Source of the DNA: Arcanobacterium haemolyticum DSM 20595
Lineage (GTDB): Bacteria > Actinomycetota > Actinomycetes > Actinomycetales > Actinomycetaceae
DNA: 64,000 nucleotides
Assembly: GCF_000092365.1 (NCBI RefSeq)
Contig: NC_014218.1
Coordinates: 1,550,001 to 1,614,000 of the forward strand
Direction: 5' to 3'
Position numbers and translations under genes: made by a program. Within the stretch, counting starts at the first letter, position 1. The number at the start of each line of letters is the position of its first letter. The notes under the pieces were generated by a model. It was given only the letters and a program-made list of their open reading frames with translations. It was not told where the DNA came from and ran no database searches. Positions 16,314-25,864 of the stretch are shown piece after piece.

Positions 16314-17360
16314 TCACATTTCTTGTCTAACAACATGAAGTTGTGCAGCATCGATACTCCCAATTCCTTGCAAATCAGGAGAACCGAACGGTTCAATGAG
16401 ATACGCCTTATCATCCAGTTTTTTCAACGCTTCAGCCGTTGGACGATCCACCAAAATACCGCCAACCGGTGCGATAGAACACAGGCGAGATGCCAGATTG
16501 ACGTTCGGACCAAACACGTCACCGAATCGAGAGACCAAACCGCCCCACACAAGCGAGGCACGCACGTCCGGCATACCCGGAGTCTTGTGAAGCGCATTGA
16601 CGATTTCAGAAACAACTGTGGCACCGACGTCGAGATCATCAGCAATATACAAAACAGCATCCCCAACCGTTTTTACCACGCGAGCACCGTACGCAGAAAT
16701 GACGTCACGCGACGTAAATTCGAAGGTCTGAATAAAGTCAACTAGTTGATGCGGCGAAAGTTCACCAGAACGTTGCGTAAATGACACCAGATCAACAAAG
16801 CCCATAGCACGAGTCAACGGCATCACGTTTGCACCGTTGTATGACATGCCTTCCAACTCAACTTCAGTGCGGCGCAGGAACGCGGTCAAATGCCGCCGCC
16901 AAGCGTACTTTGTTTGATAAATCAGGAACTGTTCATAATCTTGAATATGATCTAACACCCAGTAACGAGCAGACACTTCATCTAAACCAAAGCGATTTTC
17001 TGCTTCTTCTACAAGAGCCTCATATTGCCACAGCACGATACGATCTGCGAGGTGCGACTGCGCGCGAACCAACGAATTTTGCGTATCCTCATCCATCTTC
17101 CCACGTTCGATGAAATCTTGATGGGCACGCATCACATCGATGTCATATTCCGTAAACAGCACACTTTCAGAGTTGCGAATATACGGAAACCCCATGGCGC
17201 GCCAAAAACGACGCACAGAATCAACATCCATTCCAGCGAGTTCCGCAGCTTGATGAATAGCGTACTTTGGGGCACCACCGAGGAGCCGACGAGCATGCTT
17301 CTCGACGGTAGTCAGTTCTTCATCGGACCCAAATCCAGGTGTGTCTTGCATCACATCCAC
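16314..17360 (-). CDS. Class III adenylate cyclase with N-terminal regulatory domain
   Basis: A 348-residue soluble cyclase. Residues 1-170 resemble the helical autoregulatory domain of the acid-sensing mycobacterial Rv1264 enzyme (RRLLGGAPKYAIHQAAELAG). The catalytic domain keeps the expected residues: metal-binding Asp in GFVDLVSF, substrate Lys and second metal Asp in VKTVGDAVLY, and the transition-state Asn and Arg in FGPNVNLASRL. It should therefore make cAMP. The next gene is divergent. Acid regulation would make sense in a fermenter, but that is inference from the N-terminal domain only. Confidence 0.88.
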   Translation of the reverse strand: MDVMQDTPGFGSDEELTTVEKHARRLLGGAPKYAIHQAAELAGMDVDSVRRFWRAMGFPYIRNSESVLFTEYDIDVMRAHQDFIERGKMDEDTQNSLVRAQSHLADRIVLWQYEALVEEAENRFGLDEVSARYWVLDHIQDYEQFLIYQTKYAWRRHLTAFLRRTEVELEGMSYNGANVMPLTRAMGFVDLVSFTQRSGELSPHQLVDFIQTFEFTSRDVISAYGARVVKTVGDAVLYIADDLDVGATVVSEIVNALHKTPGMPDVRASLVWGGLVSRFGDVFGPNVNLASRLCSIAPVGGILVDRPTAEALKKLDDKAYLIEPFGSPDLQGIGSIDAAQLHVVRQEM

Positions 17361-17461
17361 TACTCTAACAACTTTGCCACACTTTTTGAAGAGAAAATGC
17401 CAAACTCACGTGTTACCCACATTAGGGTACTACTATTTCTTCTCCAACGTCTGCCGGTAGA

Positions 17462-19135
17462 ATGACATCCATGACTAGACCAGTATCCCCCATTGATGCC
17501 CTTGCAAACGAATTCTGCCAGAAGATCCTTAACGAATCGCCGGAATTCGTCACATCGCTCGGCCTACCAGGCGCCGATGAATCCACATTTTCTGACTATT
17601 CCCCAGAAGGATTAGCGAAAATGGCAGATATCCAGCGCTCCACTCTTGCCGCAATTGATGCACAAGAACCTACGGACGCCGTTGATCGCGTAACCGTAGC
17701 CGCCATGAAAGAACGGCTCGGGCTAGAAATTGAATCCTTTGATAATACCGAATTTGGCGACATCAACAACATCACCACGCCACTTCAAGGCGTTGCCGAA
17801 ATCTTTGACCTCATGCCATCCGATACTGCCGCCGATTGGGAGCTGATCACTGCCCGCTTACGCAACGTTCCTCAAGCCCTCAAAGGCTGGCAGGAGACCC
17901 TCCTTCTCCGCGCAGAACACGGCCCAGCCAACGCAACACGCCAGATTAACCTCGCAATCGACGAAGCCGCACAGAAAGCCAGCGACGCATCCGGGATCGC
18001 TTCCCTCGCTGAGCGTGGCGCCGCAGCACACCCACAGCTAGCCGATACTCTCTGCGCAGCAGCAACAGACGCCCGCGCAGCCTACGCTGAACTCTCCGAA
18101 TTCCTCAAAGAAAAGATCGCTCCGCACGGCGGCGAACGTGACGCTTTTGGCCGCGAACGCTACGAACGCAGGATCCGCCAGTTCGTTGGCGCAAAACTCG
18201 ACCTCGATGAAACCTACGAATGGGGCGTCGCCGAACTGACGCGTATCATTGCAGAACAGAACCGGGTCTCTGAAGAACTCTATGGCCCAGGAGTCAGCAT
18301 TCCTGCAGCCATGGAACGCCTGAACAACGATCCAACCCGGATGCTACACGGCAAGGATGCACTCCAGACATGGATGCAGGGCATCTCCGATCAGGCACTC
18401 AACGATCTGGCTGGCACTCATTTTGAGATTCCAGAACCCATGAAGAAGATCGAATGCATGATCGCCCCATCTGGCACGGGCGCCATCTACTACACGGGCC
18501 CATCGGACGATTTCTCCCGCCCAGGCCGCATGTGGTGGTCTGTTCCAGAAACATCCACCACGTTCACGACATGGCAGGAAAAGACCACGGTTTACCACGA
18601 AGGCGTTCCCGGCCACCACCTTCAAATCGGATACACGACGTTGTTGCGCGATCAGCTCAACATGTGGCGCCGGAACTTCTGCTGGGTTTCAGGCCACGGC
18701 GAAGGCTGGGCTCTATATGCCGAAGGTTTGATGCGCGAGTTGGGTTACATGAACGATCCAGGTGACTACATGGGGGTCCTCGACGCCGAACGGTTGCGTG
18801 CTTCCCGCGTGGTACTTGACATCGGGGTTCATTTAGAAAAGCCGGCACCGGCCCAATACCAGCACATCTCCCCTGTGTGGAACCGCGATGTGGCATGGCA
18901 GTTCTTGCAGGATAACGTGGCGATGGATCGTTCGTTCTTGCAGTTTGAGCTCAACCGCTACCTCGGCTGGGCTGGCCAAGCTCCGTCATACAAGATCGGC
19001 CACCGCATGTGGAAGCAACTGCGGGCTGACGCAGAACTGCGCGATGGTGCCAACTTCAACCTTAAAGATTGGCACACGCAGGCACTCTCCCTCGGTTCGG
19101 TAGGCTTGGACGTGTTACGTGAGGCGATGGCATGA
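17462..19135 (+). CDS. DUF885 family metallopeptidase-like protein
   Basis: A 557-residue soluble protein of the DUF885 family, related to M2/M3-type zinc peptidases. The diagnostic motif HEGVPGHHLQ (about residue 380), with flanking TTVYHE, supplies the putative zinc ligands; a downstream acidic helix (GHGEGWALYAEGLM) supplies the third ligand Glu. Substrate unknown, probably peptides. No strong Shine-Dalgarno is seen; a second in-frame ATG lies 9 bases further on. It overlaps maf by 4 bases (ATGA). Confidence 0.85.
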   Translation: MTSMTRPVSPIDALANEFCQKILNESPEFVTSLGLPGADESTFSDYSPEGLAKMADIQRSTLAAIDAQEPTDAVDRVTVAAMKERLGLEIESFDNTEFGDINNITTPLQGVAEIFDLMPSDTAADWELITARLRNVPQALKGWQETLLLRAEHGPANATRQINLAIDEAAQKASDASGIASLAERGAAAHPQLADTLCAAATDARAAYAELSEFLKEKIAPHGGERDAFGRERYERRIRQFVGAKLDLDETYEWGVAELTRIIAEQNRVSEELYGPGVSIPAAMERLNNDPTRMLHGKDALQTWMQGISDQALNDLAGTHFEIPEPMKKIECMIAPSGTGAIYYTGPSDDFSRPGRMWWSVPETSTTFTTWQEKTTVYHEGVPGHHLQIGYTTLLRDQLNMWRRNFCWVSGHGEGWALYAEGLMRELGYMNDPGDYMGVLDAERLRASRVVLDIGVHLEKPAPAQYQHISPVWNRDVAWQFLQDNVAMDRSFLQFELNRYLGWAGQAPSYKIGHRMWKQLRADAELRDGANFNLKDWHTQALSLGSVGLDVLREAMA

Positions 19136-19767
19136 ATCTCTTGCTCGGTTCAGCATCCCCTGCACGCCGCCAAACCCTGATCAACGCAGGCATCACCCCA
19201 TCGGTGATGGTTGCCGATCTAGACGAAGATTCGCTAATCGCCGATTTTGCGACCCAACATCCTGATATGGATACGAGGAGTCTAGCTACTGCACAAGTCC
19301 AGCTACTTGCCACTAGCAAAGCTCAGGCGATCTATGAAGAAATGAGGCGACAAGGTAAGAACGCCACCGTCGTCGTCGGCTGCGATTCGATGCTCGAAAT
19401 GAACGGAACCATCGCAGGAAAACCACACACCCCGCACATCGCGCGCGAACGCCTGCGGAACATGCGCGGAAACGTGGGATACCTCCACACCGGACACTGC
19501 GTAATCGATACTGCCACCGGGAAAATCTCCGAAGGAGTCTCCACCGCAGCCGTCCATATCGCCAACCTCACCGACGCAGAAATCGACGCCTATATCGCAA
19601 CGGGAGAACCACTCCACGTGGCCGGCTCGTTCACTGTGGACGGATTCGGCGGGCCCTTCGTTGAAAAAATCGACGGCGACTACCACGGAATCGTAGGAAT
19701 ATCCCTTCCACTGCTCCGAACGTTACTCGCAGAACTCGGCCATTCGATCACCGACTTCTGGAACTAA
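19132..19767 (+). CDS. maf: Maf-like nucleoside triphosphate pyrophosphatase
   Basis: A 211-residue Maf/Ham1-superfamily protein: LLGSASPARRQTLINAGI at the start is the phosphate-binding loop, GCDSMLEMNG holds the catalytic Asp region, and DGFGGPFVEKIDGDYHGIVG is the C-terminal signature. Maf enzymes hydrolyse dTTP, UTP or modified nucleotides and are linked to septation arrest. The start overlaps the DUF885 stop, so translation is coupled. It ends 17 bases before a strong hairpin. Confidence 0.92.
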   Translation: MNLLLGSASPARRQTLINAGITPSVMVADLDEDSLIADFATQHPDMDTRSLATAQVQLLATSKAQAIYEEMRRQGKNATVVVGCDSMLEMNGTIAGKPHTPHIARERLRNMRGNVGYLHTGHCVIDTATGKISEGVSTAAVHIANLTDAEIDAYIATGEPLHVAGSFTVDGFGGPFVEKIDGDYHGIVGISLPLLRTLLAELGHSITDFWN

Positions 19768-19784
19768 AATAGGAACTTACGTCA

Positions 19785-19828
19785 ATGAATTGTGGGGTTG
19801 TTTCACGTGAAGCAACCCCACAATTCAT
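19785..19828. terminator. Bidirectional hairpin between convergent maf and gltA
   Basis: Perfect 16-base arms (19785-19800 and 19813-19828) enclose a 12-base centre, and the plus-strand 3' side runs into a short T run. It sits exactly between two convergent genes, so it should terminate both. Its centre is the parS-like site at 19799-19814. Confidence 0.85.
19799..19814. other. parS-like ParB binding site
   Basis: TGTTTCACGTGAAGCA matches the canonical parS TGTTTCACGTGAAACA at 15 of 16 positions. It forms the loop and top of the stem of the maf/gltA terminator. ParB loaded at parS organises the origin region for segregation; if real, this places the window within the origin-proximal part of the chromosome. 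Confidence 0.65.
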
Positions 19829-19840
19829 TTTCACGGCGTC

Positions 19841-21172
19841 CTATACCTGATAGTCAATCGGCTCCCGGAACCCCGAATATCCCCTGTTGCGTTCACTCAA
19901 CGGAACCCAATCGCGTTCGTCCGCCCCAATATACACCTGCCGCGGGCGGCCAATCTTCTGCGCCGGATCGTCCACCAATTCGTGATACTGAGCAATCCAC
20001 CCAGGCAACCGACCAAGCGCAAACAACGGAGTAAACATCTTCGTAGGGAACCCCATCGCCTTATAAATCAAGCCCGTATAGAAATCGACGTTCGGATACA
20101 AGTGGCGCTCCACAAAGTAATCATCCTCCAACGCAACCTGCTCCAGCTCGCGTGCCATATCGAACAATTCTTCATCACCAGAAAGCGACCCCAAAATATC
20201 GTCCGCCAAGCCCTTCACGATCTTCGCCCGCGGATCGTAATTCTTATAGACGCGATGCCCAAACCCCATCAGCTTCACATTGTTCGTCTTGTCCTTCACC
20301 TGGGAGACGAACTCCTTAATCGGCGTGCCTGATTCGCGCAGGTTATCCAGCATAGACAGCACGGCTTCGTTCGCACCGCCATGCAACGGGCCCGAAAGCG
20401 CTCCCACGCCCGCTGCCACCGACGCATAAATATTCGCCTGAGACGATCCCACAAGGCGCACCGTGGAAGTGGAACAATTCTGCTCATGATCTGCGTGCAG
20501 AATAAACAACTTGTCCAAAGCGTTCACGATCGTTGGATCAATATCGTGATTCTGGTACGGCAACGCGAACGTCATCCGGATGAAATCTTCCGTGTACGAT
20601 TTCGCGGCGTCCGGGTACAGGAGCGGCAAACCCGTAGCGCGCTTCGAAATGTAGGCGATCATCGTGGGGAGCTTCGCCAGCAGCAACACTGATGCCAAAT
20701 TTCGCTGTTCCTTATCCACCGGATCCAGCGTGTCCTGATAGTAGGTGCCTAAGCCGGCAACACCCGCTTGTAGGATGGACATCGGATGGCCAGAAGACGG
20801 GAAGGCCGTGAAGAAGGAACGGAAATCTTCATGTAAGAGCGTGTGGCGTTTGATCCGATGCGTAAAGGCCGCCAACGATTCCACGTCCGGCAACTGCCCA
20901 TAAATCAGCAGGTAGGCCACTTCTAGGAACGAACAATGTTCGGCTAGTTGTTCGATCGGATAACCGCGGTACCGCAAGATCCCCGCATCTCCATCGATGT
21001 ACGTGATTTCTGACGTGCATGAAGCTGTGTTGGTAAAGCCCGGATCTAGTGTGACCGTGCCAGTTTCGGCCAGCATTGTGTTGATCTTAAACCCGTCATT
21101 TCCTGAGACTGCCTGGACGCGTTCCAGTTCAAGTTCCTGGGCGTCCACGGTAAGGTGCGCGTTGTTTGCCAT
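19841..21172 (-). CDS. gltA: Citrate synthase
   Basis: A 443-residue type II (hexameric-type length) citrate synthase. Catalytic landmarks: GPLHGGANEAVLSML, GFGHRVYKNYDPRA with the catalytic His, and PNVDFYTGLIY with the catalytic Asp. It condenses oxaloacetate and acetyl-CoA. An AGGGG site 7 bases upstream supports the ATG. With the monomeric isocitrate dehydrogenase at 43.3 kb it would provide the oxidative branch to 2-oxoglutarate for glutamate synthesis. Confidence 0.97.
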   Translation of the reverse strand: MANNAHLTVDAQELELERVQAVSGNDGFKINTMLAETGTVTLDPGFTNTASCTSEITYIDGDAGILRYRGYPIEQLAEHCSFLEVAYLLIYGQLPDVESLAAFTHRIKRHTLLHEDFRSFFTAFPSSGHPMSILQAGVAGLGTYYQDTLDPVDKEQRNLASVLLLAKLPTMIAYISKRATGLPLLYPDAAKSYTEDFIRMTFALPYQNHDIDPTIVNALDKLFILHADHEQNCSTSTVRLVGSSQANIYASVAAGVGALSGPLHGGANEAVLSMLDNLRESGTPIKEFVSQVKDKTNNVKLMGFGHRVYKNYDPRAKIVKGLADDILGSLSGDEELFDMARELEQVALEDDYFVERHLYPNVDFYTGLIYKAMGFPTKMFTPLFALGRLPGWIAQYHELVDDPAQKIGRPRQVYIGADERDWVPLSERNRGYSGFREPIDYQV

Positions 21173-21294
21173 AGTGAGTCCCCTTTTCTCGCGGTTACCC
21201 CTTCAACGGTGGAGGAGCAACGTACGTTACACATCACACTACAACACTTTGAGGAAAATGTTTTGATGTTGAGATATTTTGTGGGTATGAAAAT

Positions 21295-21322
21295 CCCCAG
21301 CATTACCGAAGTAACGCCGGGG
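21295..21322 (-). terminator. Terminator of fdxA
   Basis: On minus, arms CCCCGGCGTTAC and GTAATGCTGGGG close on a TTCG tetraloop and are followed by ATTTTC. It lies 10 bases after the ferredoxin stop. A single mismatch in the stem is a G-U pair. Confidence 0.85.
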
Positions 21323-21332
21323 AAATCATCAT

Positions 21333-21656
21333 TTAATCGTTGATGCCCTGAGGAAGTTCGGCAATCAACGGGTGATCTTTCGCGATCGGACCAAGCTTCG
21401 TTGCGCCACCTGGCGAACCGAGATCATCAAAGAATTCAACGTTTGCCCGATGGTATTCGCTCCACTCTTCTGGCAGATCATCTTCATAGTAGATCGCTTC
21501 GGTTGGACACACGGGTTCGCATGCTCCACAATCCACGCATTCATCTGGGTGAATGTAGAGTGTTCGTTCACCTTCATAGATGCAATCTACTGGGCATTCA
21601 TCAACACATGCCCGATCTTTCACATCCACGCATGGCAACGCGATAACGTACGTCAT
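21333..21656 (-). CDS. fdxA: 7Fe-8S ferredoxin
   Basis: A 107-residue protein with an N-terminal Cys set C9-x7-C17-x3-C21-x3-C25 and a second set CVDCGACEPVCP, the arrangement of the actinobacterial FdxA type with one 3Fe-4S and one 4Fe-4S cluster. The C-terminal extension after the clusters is usual for the family. It is a soluble electron carrier, partner not evident here. The GAGGAATCC site fixes the ATG at 21656. It has its own terminator. Confidence 0.94.
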   Translation of the reverse strand: MTYVIALPCVDVKDRACVDECPVDCIYEGERTLYIHPDECVDCGACEPVCPTEAIYYEDDLPEEWSEYHRANVEFFDDLGSPGGATKLGPIAKDHPLIAELPQGIND

Positions 21657-21733
21657 GGATTCCTCTTTCTCTTCTTTACGCTGTTTCCATTATCTTCCTG
21701 TAACGCGCTCAAGCGCTACTTGGCGTAATTACG

Positions 21734-23437
21734 CTACTCATGAGGTTCTTTATGAGGACACGTTACCGCATGGATAGGATCGTAGTGAACAGTGTGGCGA
21801 GAATCTTCAACGGGTTTGCCCTGTAGAGTCACGGTACGGCCCACGTCTACAGAGAAGCCATCTTTTGTATATGACGACGGCGAACAATCCGGCGCCGGAT
21901 TTTCTTTCGTTTCTGCCTTCACATAACCGTACGGCTGGCCCTGGTGAACCTCCACGTTAAAATGCTTAGTTGACCACAATTTGGTGGTGAGTTTTCCGCC
22001 AGATACAAACGATTGAATCATCACGCCGTATGGGGTGGTGTTCTTCCATTTCACGAAGATTTTATCGTACCAAATTGTAGATTCGAGTCCCATTGGGTAG
22101 CGATCGTAGTACACGCTGTGAGGCGTGTGGGCCAGATCTTCTAGGCCAGCCCGGTAGCCAACATTAAACACGTTGGTAGCGAGTTGCGATAGGCCGCCGC
22201 CCAGCGCCTTCGAAGAGAACCCGTTAACGAACACTCCCGAAGCGCGGAACCCGCGTGATTCTTCCAGTGGGCCGAGTGCGGTTTGAAGATCGAAAGTCTC
22301 CCCTGGTTTCACCAAGGTATTCGACACGTATTGTGATCCAACGATGAGGTTTTTGGTCCGTACAGAATCGGACGTGATCGGGGTGGAGATTTCCGAAACA
22401 ACTTCTTTAATACCGAGTTCTTCGGCGGCTTTTGTGGTAAGAGTTGGCTGAGAAACATCGATTTTTGCAGTGATTGTGCGGTTTTTTGTTTCGACGACGT
22501 GGCTTAGCTTGTGTGCGAAATCGTCAGCATCGATCTGTTCACCTTCTTGTGATGGCGCAATCGAAACGTCCGTATTTTTTATTGAGATGACTGCATCTTT
22601 GGCGTGTGTGAGAAGATCCGGGTGGGCGGTATCAACCTGTGAACGGAGTTTCTCCGGATTCACGTTGATGAGGAAATGTTTTTTATGTTCGATAACAAGA
22701 AGATCCGCGAGCTGTTCAGGATTCAGCTCAATATGTTTTTCTTTGACATCCACTGATACCGGCTGCGCAAGAAGCGGGGTGAGCGTGTTGTCAACGAATT
22801 CTTGTGCTTCTTTCGTGGTGATGTGTGCCGGACGTTCCACCGATGGAAGCGTTAGAGGCTCTTTTCCAAAGAACCAGGATTGAAGAAGTACTGCACGGCT
22901 CTTTGATACATCCAGTTTGCGAGCATTGCTAGAAGCCTTCACTACGGGCGTGCTGCCTTCGAAGGTAATGGAGGCATCTTCTCCTGCGCGCTCTACTTGC
23001 CCGGCCAGGGCAGTGAGTTGCTCATCGAGACTTTTCTTATCAGCCGTGAGCTGGGCATCCATCGCACTACCGCCCACAATGTGACGCCACAGATGTACTG
23101 GGTTTAGTGAAAATCCAGTAAGATCAGACAGGGTGGCATCATAATCAATCGCGATCTTCGCAACAGTAGGATCGATCGTTAATGGATCGTGTTCGATATC
23201 TTTGACAACGATCGCGCGTGGAGTGGCAAGCTGTGGCCCGAGTTCTTTTTCTAGCGCACCACGTGCCTGATCCTGTGACATGCCAGCAACGTTAACTCCA
23301 GAAATTGTTGTGCCTGATGGGATCTGCCCGGAAAAGGCAAGGGCCAAACCAACATAGAACACAAGTAGAATCGCACCAATAACGCCAGCGATCGCGGGGC
23401 GTGACCACGTTTTAACAGACGCAATAATTTTCATCAT
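21734..23437 (-). CDS. VanW family membrane-anchored protein
   Basis: A 567-residue protein: one N-terminal membrane helix (about residues 14-35), two repeats of a peptidoglycan-binding-like domain (about 45-330), then a VanW domain with PGETFDLQTALGP, GGGLSQLATNVFNVGYRAGL and YPMGLESTIWY. VanW proteins are extracytoplasmic and linked to cell wall or glycopeptide resistance clusters, but the biochemical role is unknown; no other van genes are nearby. The start overlaps the upstream membrane-protein stop by 4 bases. Confidence 0.85.
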   Translation of the reverse strand: MMKIIASVKTWSRPAIAGVIGAILLVFYVGLALAFSGQIPSGTTISGVNVAGMSQDQARGALEKELGPQLATPRAIVVKDIEHDPLTIDPTVAKIAIDYDATLSDLTGFSLNPVHLWRHIVGGSAMDAQLTADKKSLDEQLTALAGQVERAGEDASITFEGSTPVVKASSNARKLDVSKSRAVLLQSWFFGKEPLTLPSVERPAHITTKEAQEFVDNTLTPLLAQPVSVDVKEKHIELNPEQLADLLVIEHKKHFLINVNPEKLRSQVDTAHPDLLTHAKDAVISIKNTDVSIAPSQEGEQIDADDFAHKLSHVVETKNRTITAKIDVSQPTLTTKAAEELGIKEVVSEISTPITSDSVRTKNLIVGSQYVSNTLVKPGETFDLQTALGPLEESRGFRASGVFVNGFSSKALGGGLSQLATNVFNVGYRAGLEDLAHTPHSVYYDRYPMGLESTIWYDKIFVKWKNTTPYGVMIQSFVSGGKLTTKLWSTKHFNVEVHQGQPYGYVKAETKENPAPDCSPSSYTKDGFSVDVGRTVTLQGKPVEDSRHTVHYDPIHAVTCPHKEPHE

Positions 23438-23820
23438 TTGGCCTGTTCTTCCACGATTTCTGCCCGAGGCTCTGCAGGAGGAAGTTCATGGCGCCCGAAC
23501 CGTTCCCCAATCACAGGAACAATCACGCCTACCGCAAGAAGAATCAGCCAAGCATCAAGCGCCCAGGAATGATCCGTATACAGGTAGTCCCCACTGTTGG
23601 CTCCAAAAAGGAACCAACCAGTGGTGATCACCAATGTGGCACAGAACAGTATCCACCCAACCAAACCGGTTAGCCGGCTTGTCAGCCACGAACCGGAAAT
23701 GATCAACCCGGTAGCAAGCCCCAACCCGATGATCGGTTGATCTAGAGGCCCAGAGTAGGCCACGAGGGAAAGGACTGCTGCCAAGAATCCGATGAATGCA
23801 CCAGTAATGCCACGAATCAT
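23434..23820 (-). CDS. Small membrane protein, function unknown
   Basis: A 128-residue protein with four likely membrane helices (near residues 4-22, 30-45, 53-70 and 88-105) and a charged cytoplasmic tail ending EPRAEIVEEQAK. I do not recognise a family. It lies 6 bases after typA and overlaps the VanW gene by 4 bases, so typA, this gene and the VanW gene appear to form one operon. It may help localise the VanW protein; that is only context. Confidence 0.75.
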   Translation of the reverse strand: MIRGITGAFIGFLAAVLSLVAYSGPLDQPIIGLGLATGLIISGSWLTSRLTGLVGWILFCATLVITTGWFLFGANSGDYLYTDHSWALDAWLILLAVGVIVPVIGERFGRHELPPAEPRAEIVEEQAK

Positions 23821-23826
23821 AGAGGA

Positions 23827-25752
23827 CTACTTCCCAGCTGCACGCTTACGGCGGGCTGCTTCACGAAGACGTTCGGTTGTGTTCAGAATGACCTTGCGAA
23901 CGCGAACGGTTTCAGGAGTGACTTCGATGCACTCATCATCTGCCGCGAATTCGATGCACTCTTCCAAGGTGAGCTTGCGGCGGGCCTGCAAGGTTTCGAA
24001 CGCGTCTGCGGTAGCGGAACGCATGTTGGTCATTTCCTTGGCCTTCACAACGTTCACTTCCATATCTTCGTTGCGCGGGTTTTCACCAACGATTTGGCCT
24101 TCGTAGGTTTCTTCGCCTGGATCAACAAAGAAGGTGCCGCGATCTTCCAAACGCTGCAAGGAGAACGCTGTAACTTGGCCGGAGCGATCAGACACGAGGG
24201 ATCCGGTGTTACGCGATTCGATTTCACCAGCCCATGGAGCATAGCCCTCTGAGATGGAGGCGGCGATACCCGTTCCGCGAGTCTGGGTAAGGAACTGGGT
24301 ACGGAAGCCGATCATGCCACGCGAAGGCAACACGAATTCCATGCGAACCCAGCCGCTACCATGGTTGGACATGGTAGCCATCTGCCCCTTACGGGCAGCC
24401 ATCAACTGAGTAACTGCACCCAGGTGTTCTTCTGGAACATCGATGGTTGCGCGCTCCCATGGTTCGTGAATAACGCCATCGATCACACGCTTCACAACTT
24501 GTGGCTTGCCAACGGTGAGTTCGAATCCTTCACGGCGCATAGTTTCCACCAAAATCGCGAGCGCCAATTCGCCACGATCCTGCACTTCCCACGCGTCCGG
24601 ACGATCGGTTGGGAGAACACGGATGGAAACGTTACCCACGAGTTCTTGAGTCAAACGATCGCGTACCTGACGTGCAGTGAGCTTGTGCCCCTTCACCTTG
24701 CCAGCCAATGGAGAGGTGTTGATACCGATGGTCATGGAAATGGCCGGATCATCGATGTGGATTCGTGGCATTGGGCGCGGATCTTCCAGATCCACCAATG
24801 TTTCACCAATCATAATGTTTGGCATACCTGCCACAGCCACGATATCGCCTGGGCCTGCGGTGGTTGCTGGAACACGTTCCAGGCCTTGGGTACGCAGAAG
24901 TTCAGTGATATGCACACGCTCGATGTCAGATTCTGGGCCGTTGGCAAGGCCAACCCATGCACCCTTCTTTAGTTCGCCGGAGTAGACGCGAACCAACGCA
25001 AGACGGCCCAAGAATGGGGACGCATCCAAGTTGGTTACCTGGCCAACCAGCGGGGCATCTTCTTCATATGTTGGTGCCGGAATGTATTCGAGGATCGCAC
25101 GGAAGAGCGGTTCCAAGTTTTCGTTTGCTGGGAGTTCGCCATCACGTGGCTGTTCGGTATCTGCACGGCCAGCCTTAGCAGCCGCATAGATAACTGGGAT
25201 TTCCAGCAGACGATCCAGATCCAGATCCGCATCATCAATATCGGAGGCCAGGTTCAGCAGCAGATCCTGCGCTTCGTCCACGACTTCACTGATACGAGCA
25301 TCTGGACGATCAACCTTGTTAATGACTGTAATAACAGGCATATTGGCTTCAAGTGCCTTGCGCAGCACGAAGCGAGTTTGCGGGAGCGGGCCTTCGGAGG
25401 CATCCACCAAAAGAACAACGCCATCAACCATGGACAGGCCGCGCTCTACTTCACCAGAGAAATCGGCGTGGCCAGGGGTATCGATCACGTTGATGGTGAC
25501 GCCTTCTGGCGCGCCGAATTCAGCGGCAGAAGGGCCGTGGTAGGTGATGGCCGTGTTCTTGGCAAGAATAGTAATGCCCTTTTCACGTTCCAGATCGCCT
25601 GAATCCATCACGCGCTCACCAGTTTTTTCAACGGTTGCGCGCGCATCGAACGCACCGCCTTGCCAAAGCATGCCGTCCACAAGCGTGGTTTTGCCGTGGT
25701 CAACGTGGGCCACGATGGCTACGTTTCGAAGATCGGCGCGTGTTTGAATCAT
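23827..25752 (-). CDS. typA: Translational GTPase TypA/BipA
   Basis: A 641-residue ribosome-binding GTPase. G1 AHVDHGKTTLVD, G3 DTPGHADFSGEVERG and G4 NKVDRPDA are all intact, followed by domain II, an EF-G-like domain V and the TypA-specific C-terminal domain (GMIGFRTQFLTQTRGTG). TypA supports 50S assembly and growth under stress. An AAGGGAC site precedes the ATG. First gene of a unit with the small membrane protein and the VanW gene. Confidence 0.96.
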   Translation of the reverse strand: MIQTRADLRNVAIVAHVDHGKTTLVDGMLWQGGAFDARATVEKTGERVMDSGDLEREKGITILAKNTAITYHGPSAAEFGAPEGVTINVIDTPGHADFSGEVERGLSMVDGVVLLVDASEGPLPQTRFVLRKALEANMPVITVINKVDRPDARISEVVDEAQDLLLNLASDIDDADLDLDRLLEIPVIYAAAKAGRADTEQPRDGELPANENLEPLFRAILEYIPAPTYEEDAPLVGQVTNLDASPFLGRLALVRVYSGELKKGAWVGLANGPESDIERVHITELLRTQGLERVPATTAGPGDIVAVAGMPNIMIGETLVDLEDPRPMPRIHIDDPAISMTIGINTSPLAGKVKGHKLTARQVRDRLTQELVGNVSIRVLPTDRPDAWEVQDRGELALAILVETMRREGFELTVGKPQVVKRVIDGVIHEPWERATIDVPEEHLGAVTQLMAARKGQMATMSNHGSGWVRMEFVLPSRGMIGFRTQFLTQTRGTGIAASISEGYAPWAGEIESRNTGSLVSDRSGQVTAFSLQRLEDRGTFFVDPGEETYEGQIVGENPRNEDMEVNVVKAKEMTNMRSATADAFETLQARRKLTLEECIEFAADDECIEVTPETVRVRKVILNTTERLREAARRKRAAGK

Positions 25753-25864
25753 AAAAAGTCCCTTAAATATTATTCCGGTACGAATGACATTATTTTACGA
25801 CGCACCTCCGACACTATTCGTGTACACCTGACGAAATGCGAGCGAACAAACAGGGGATTTATCG

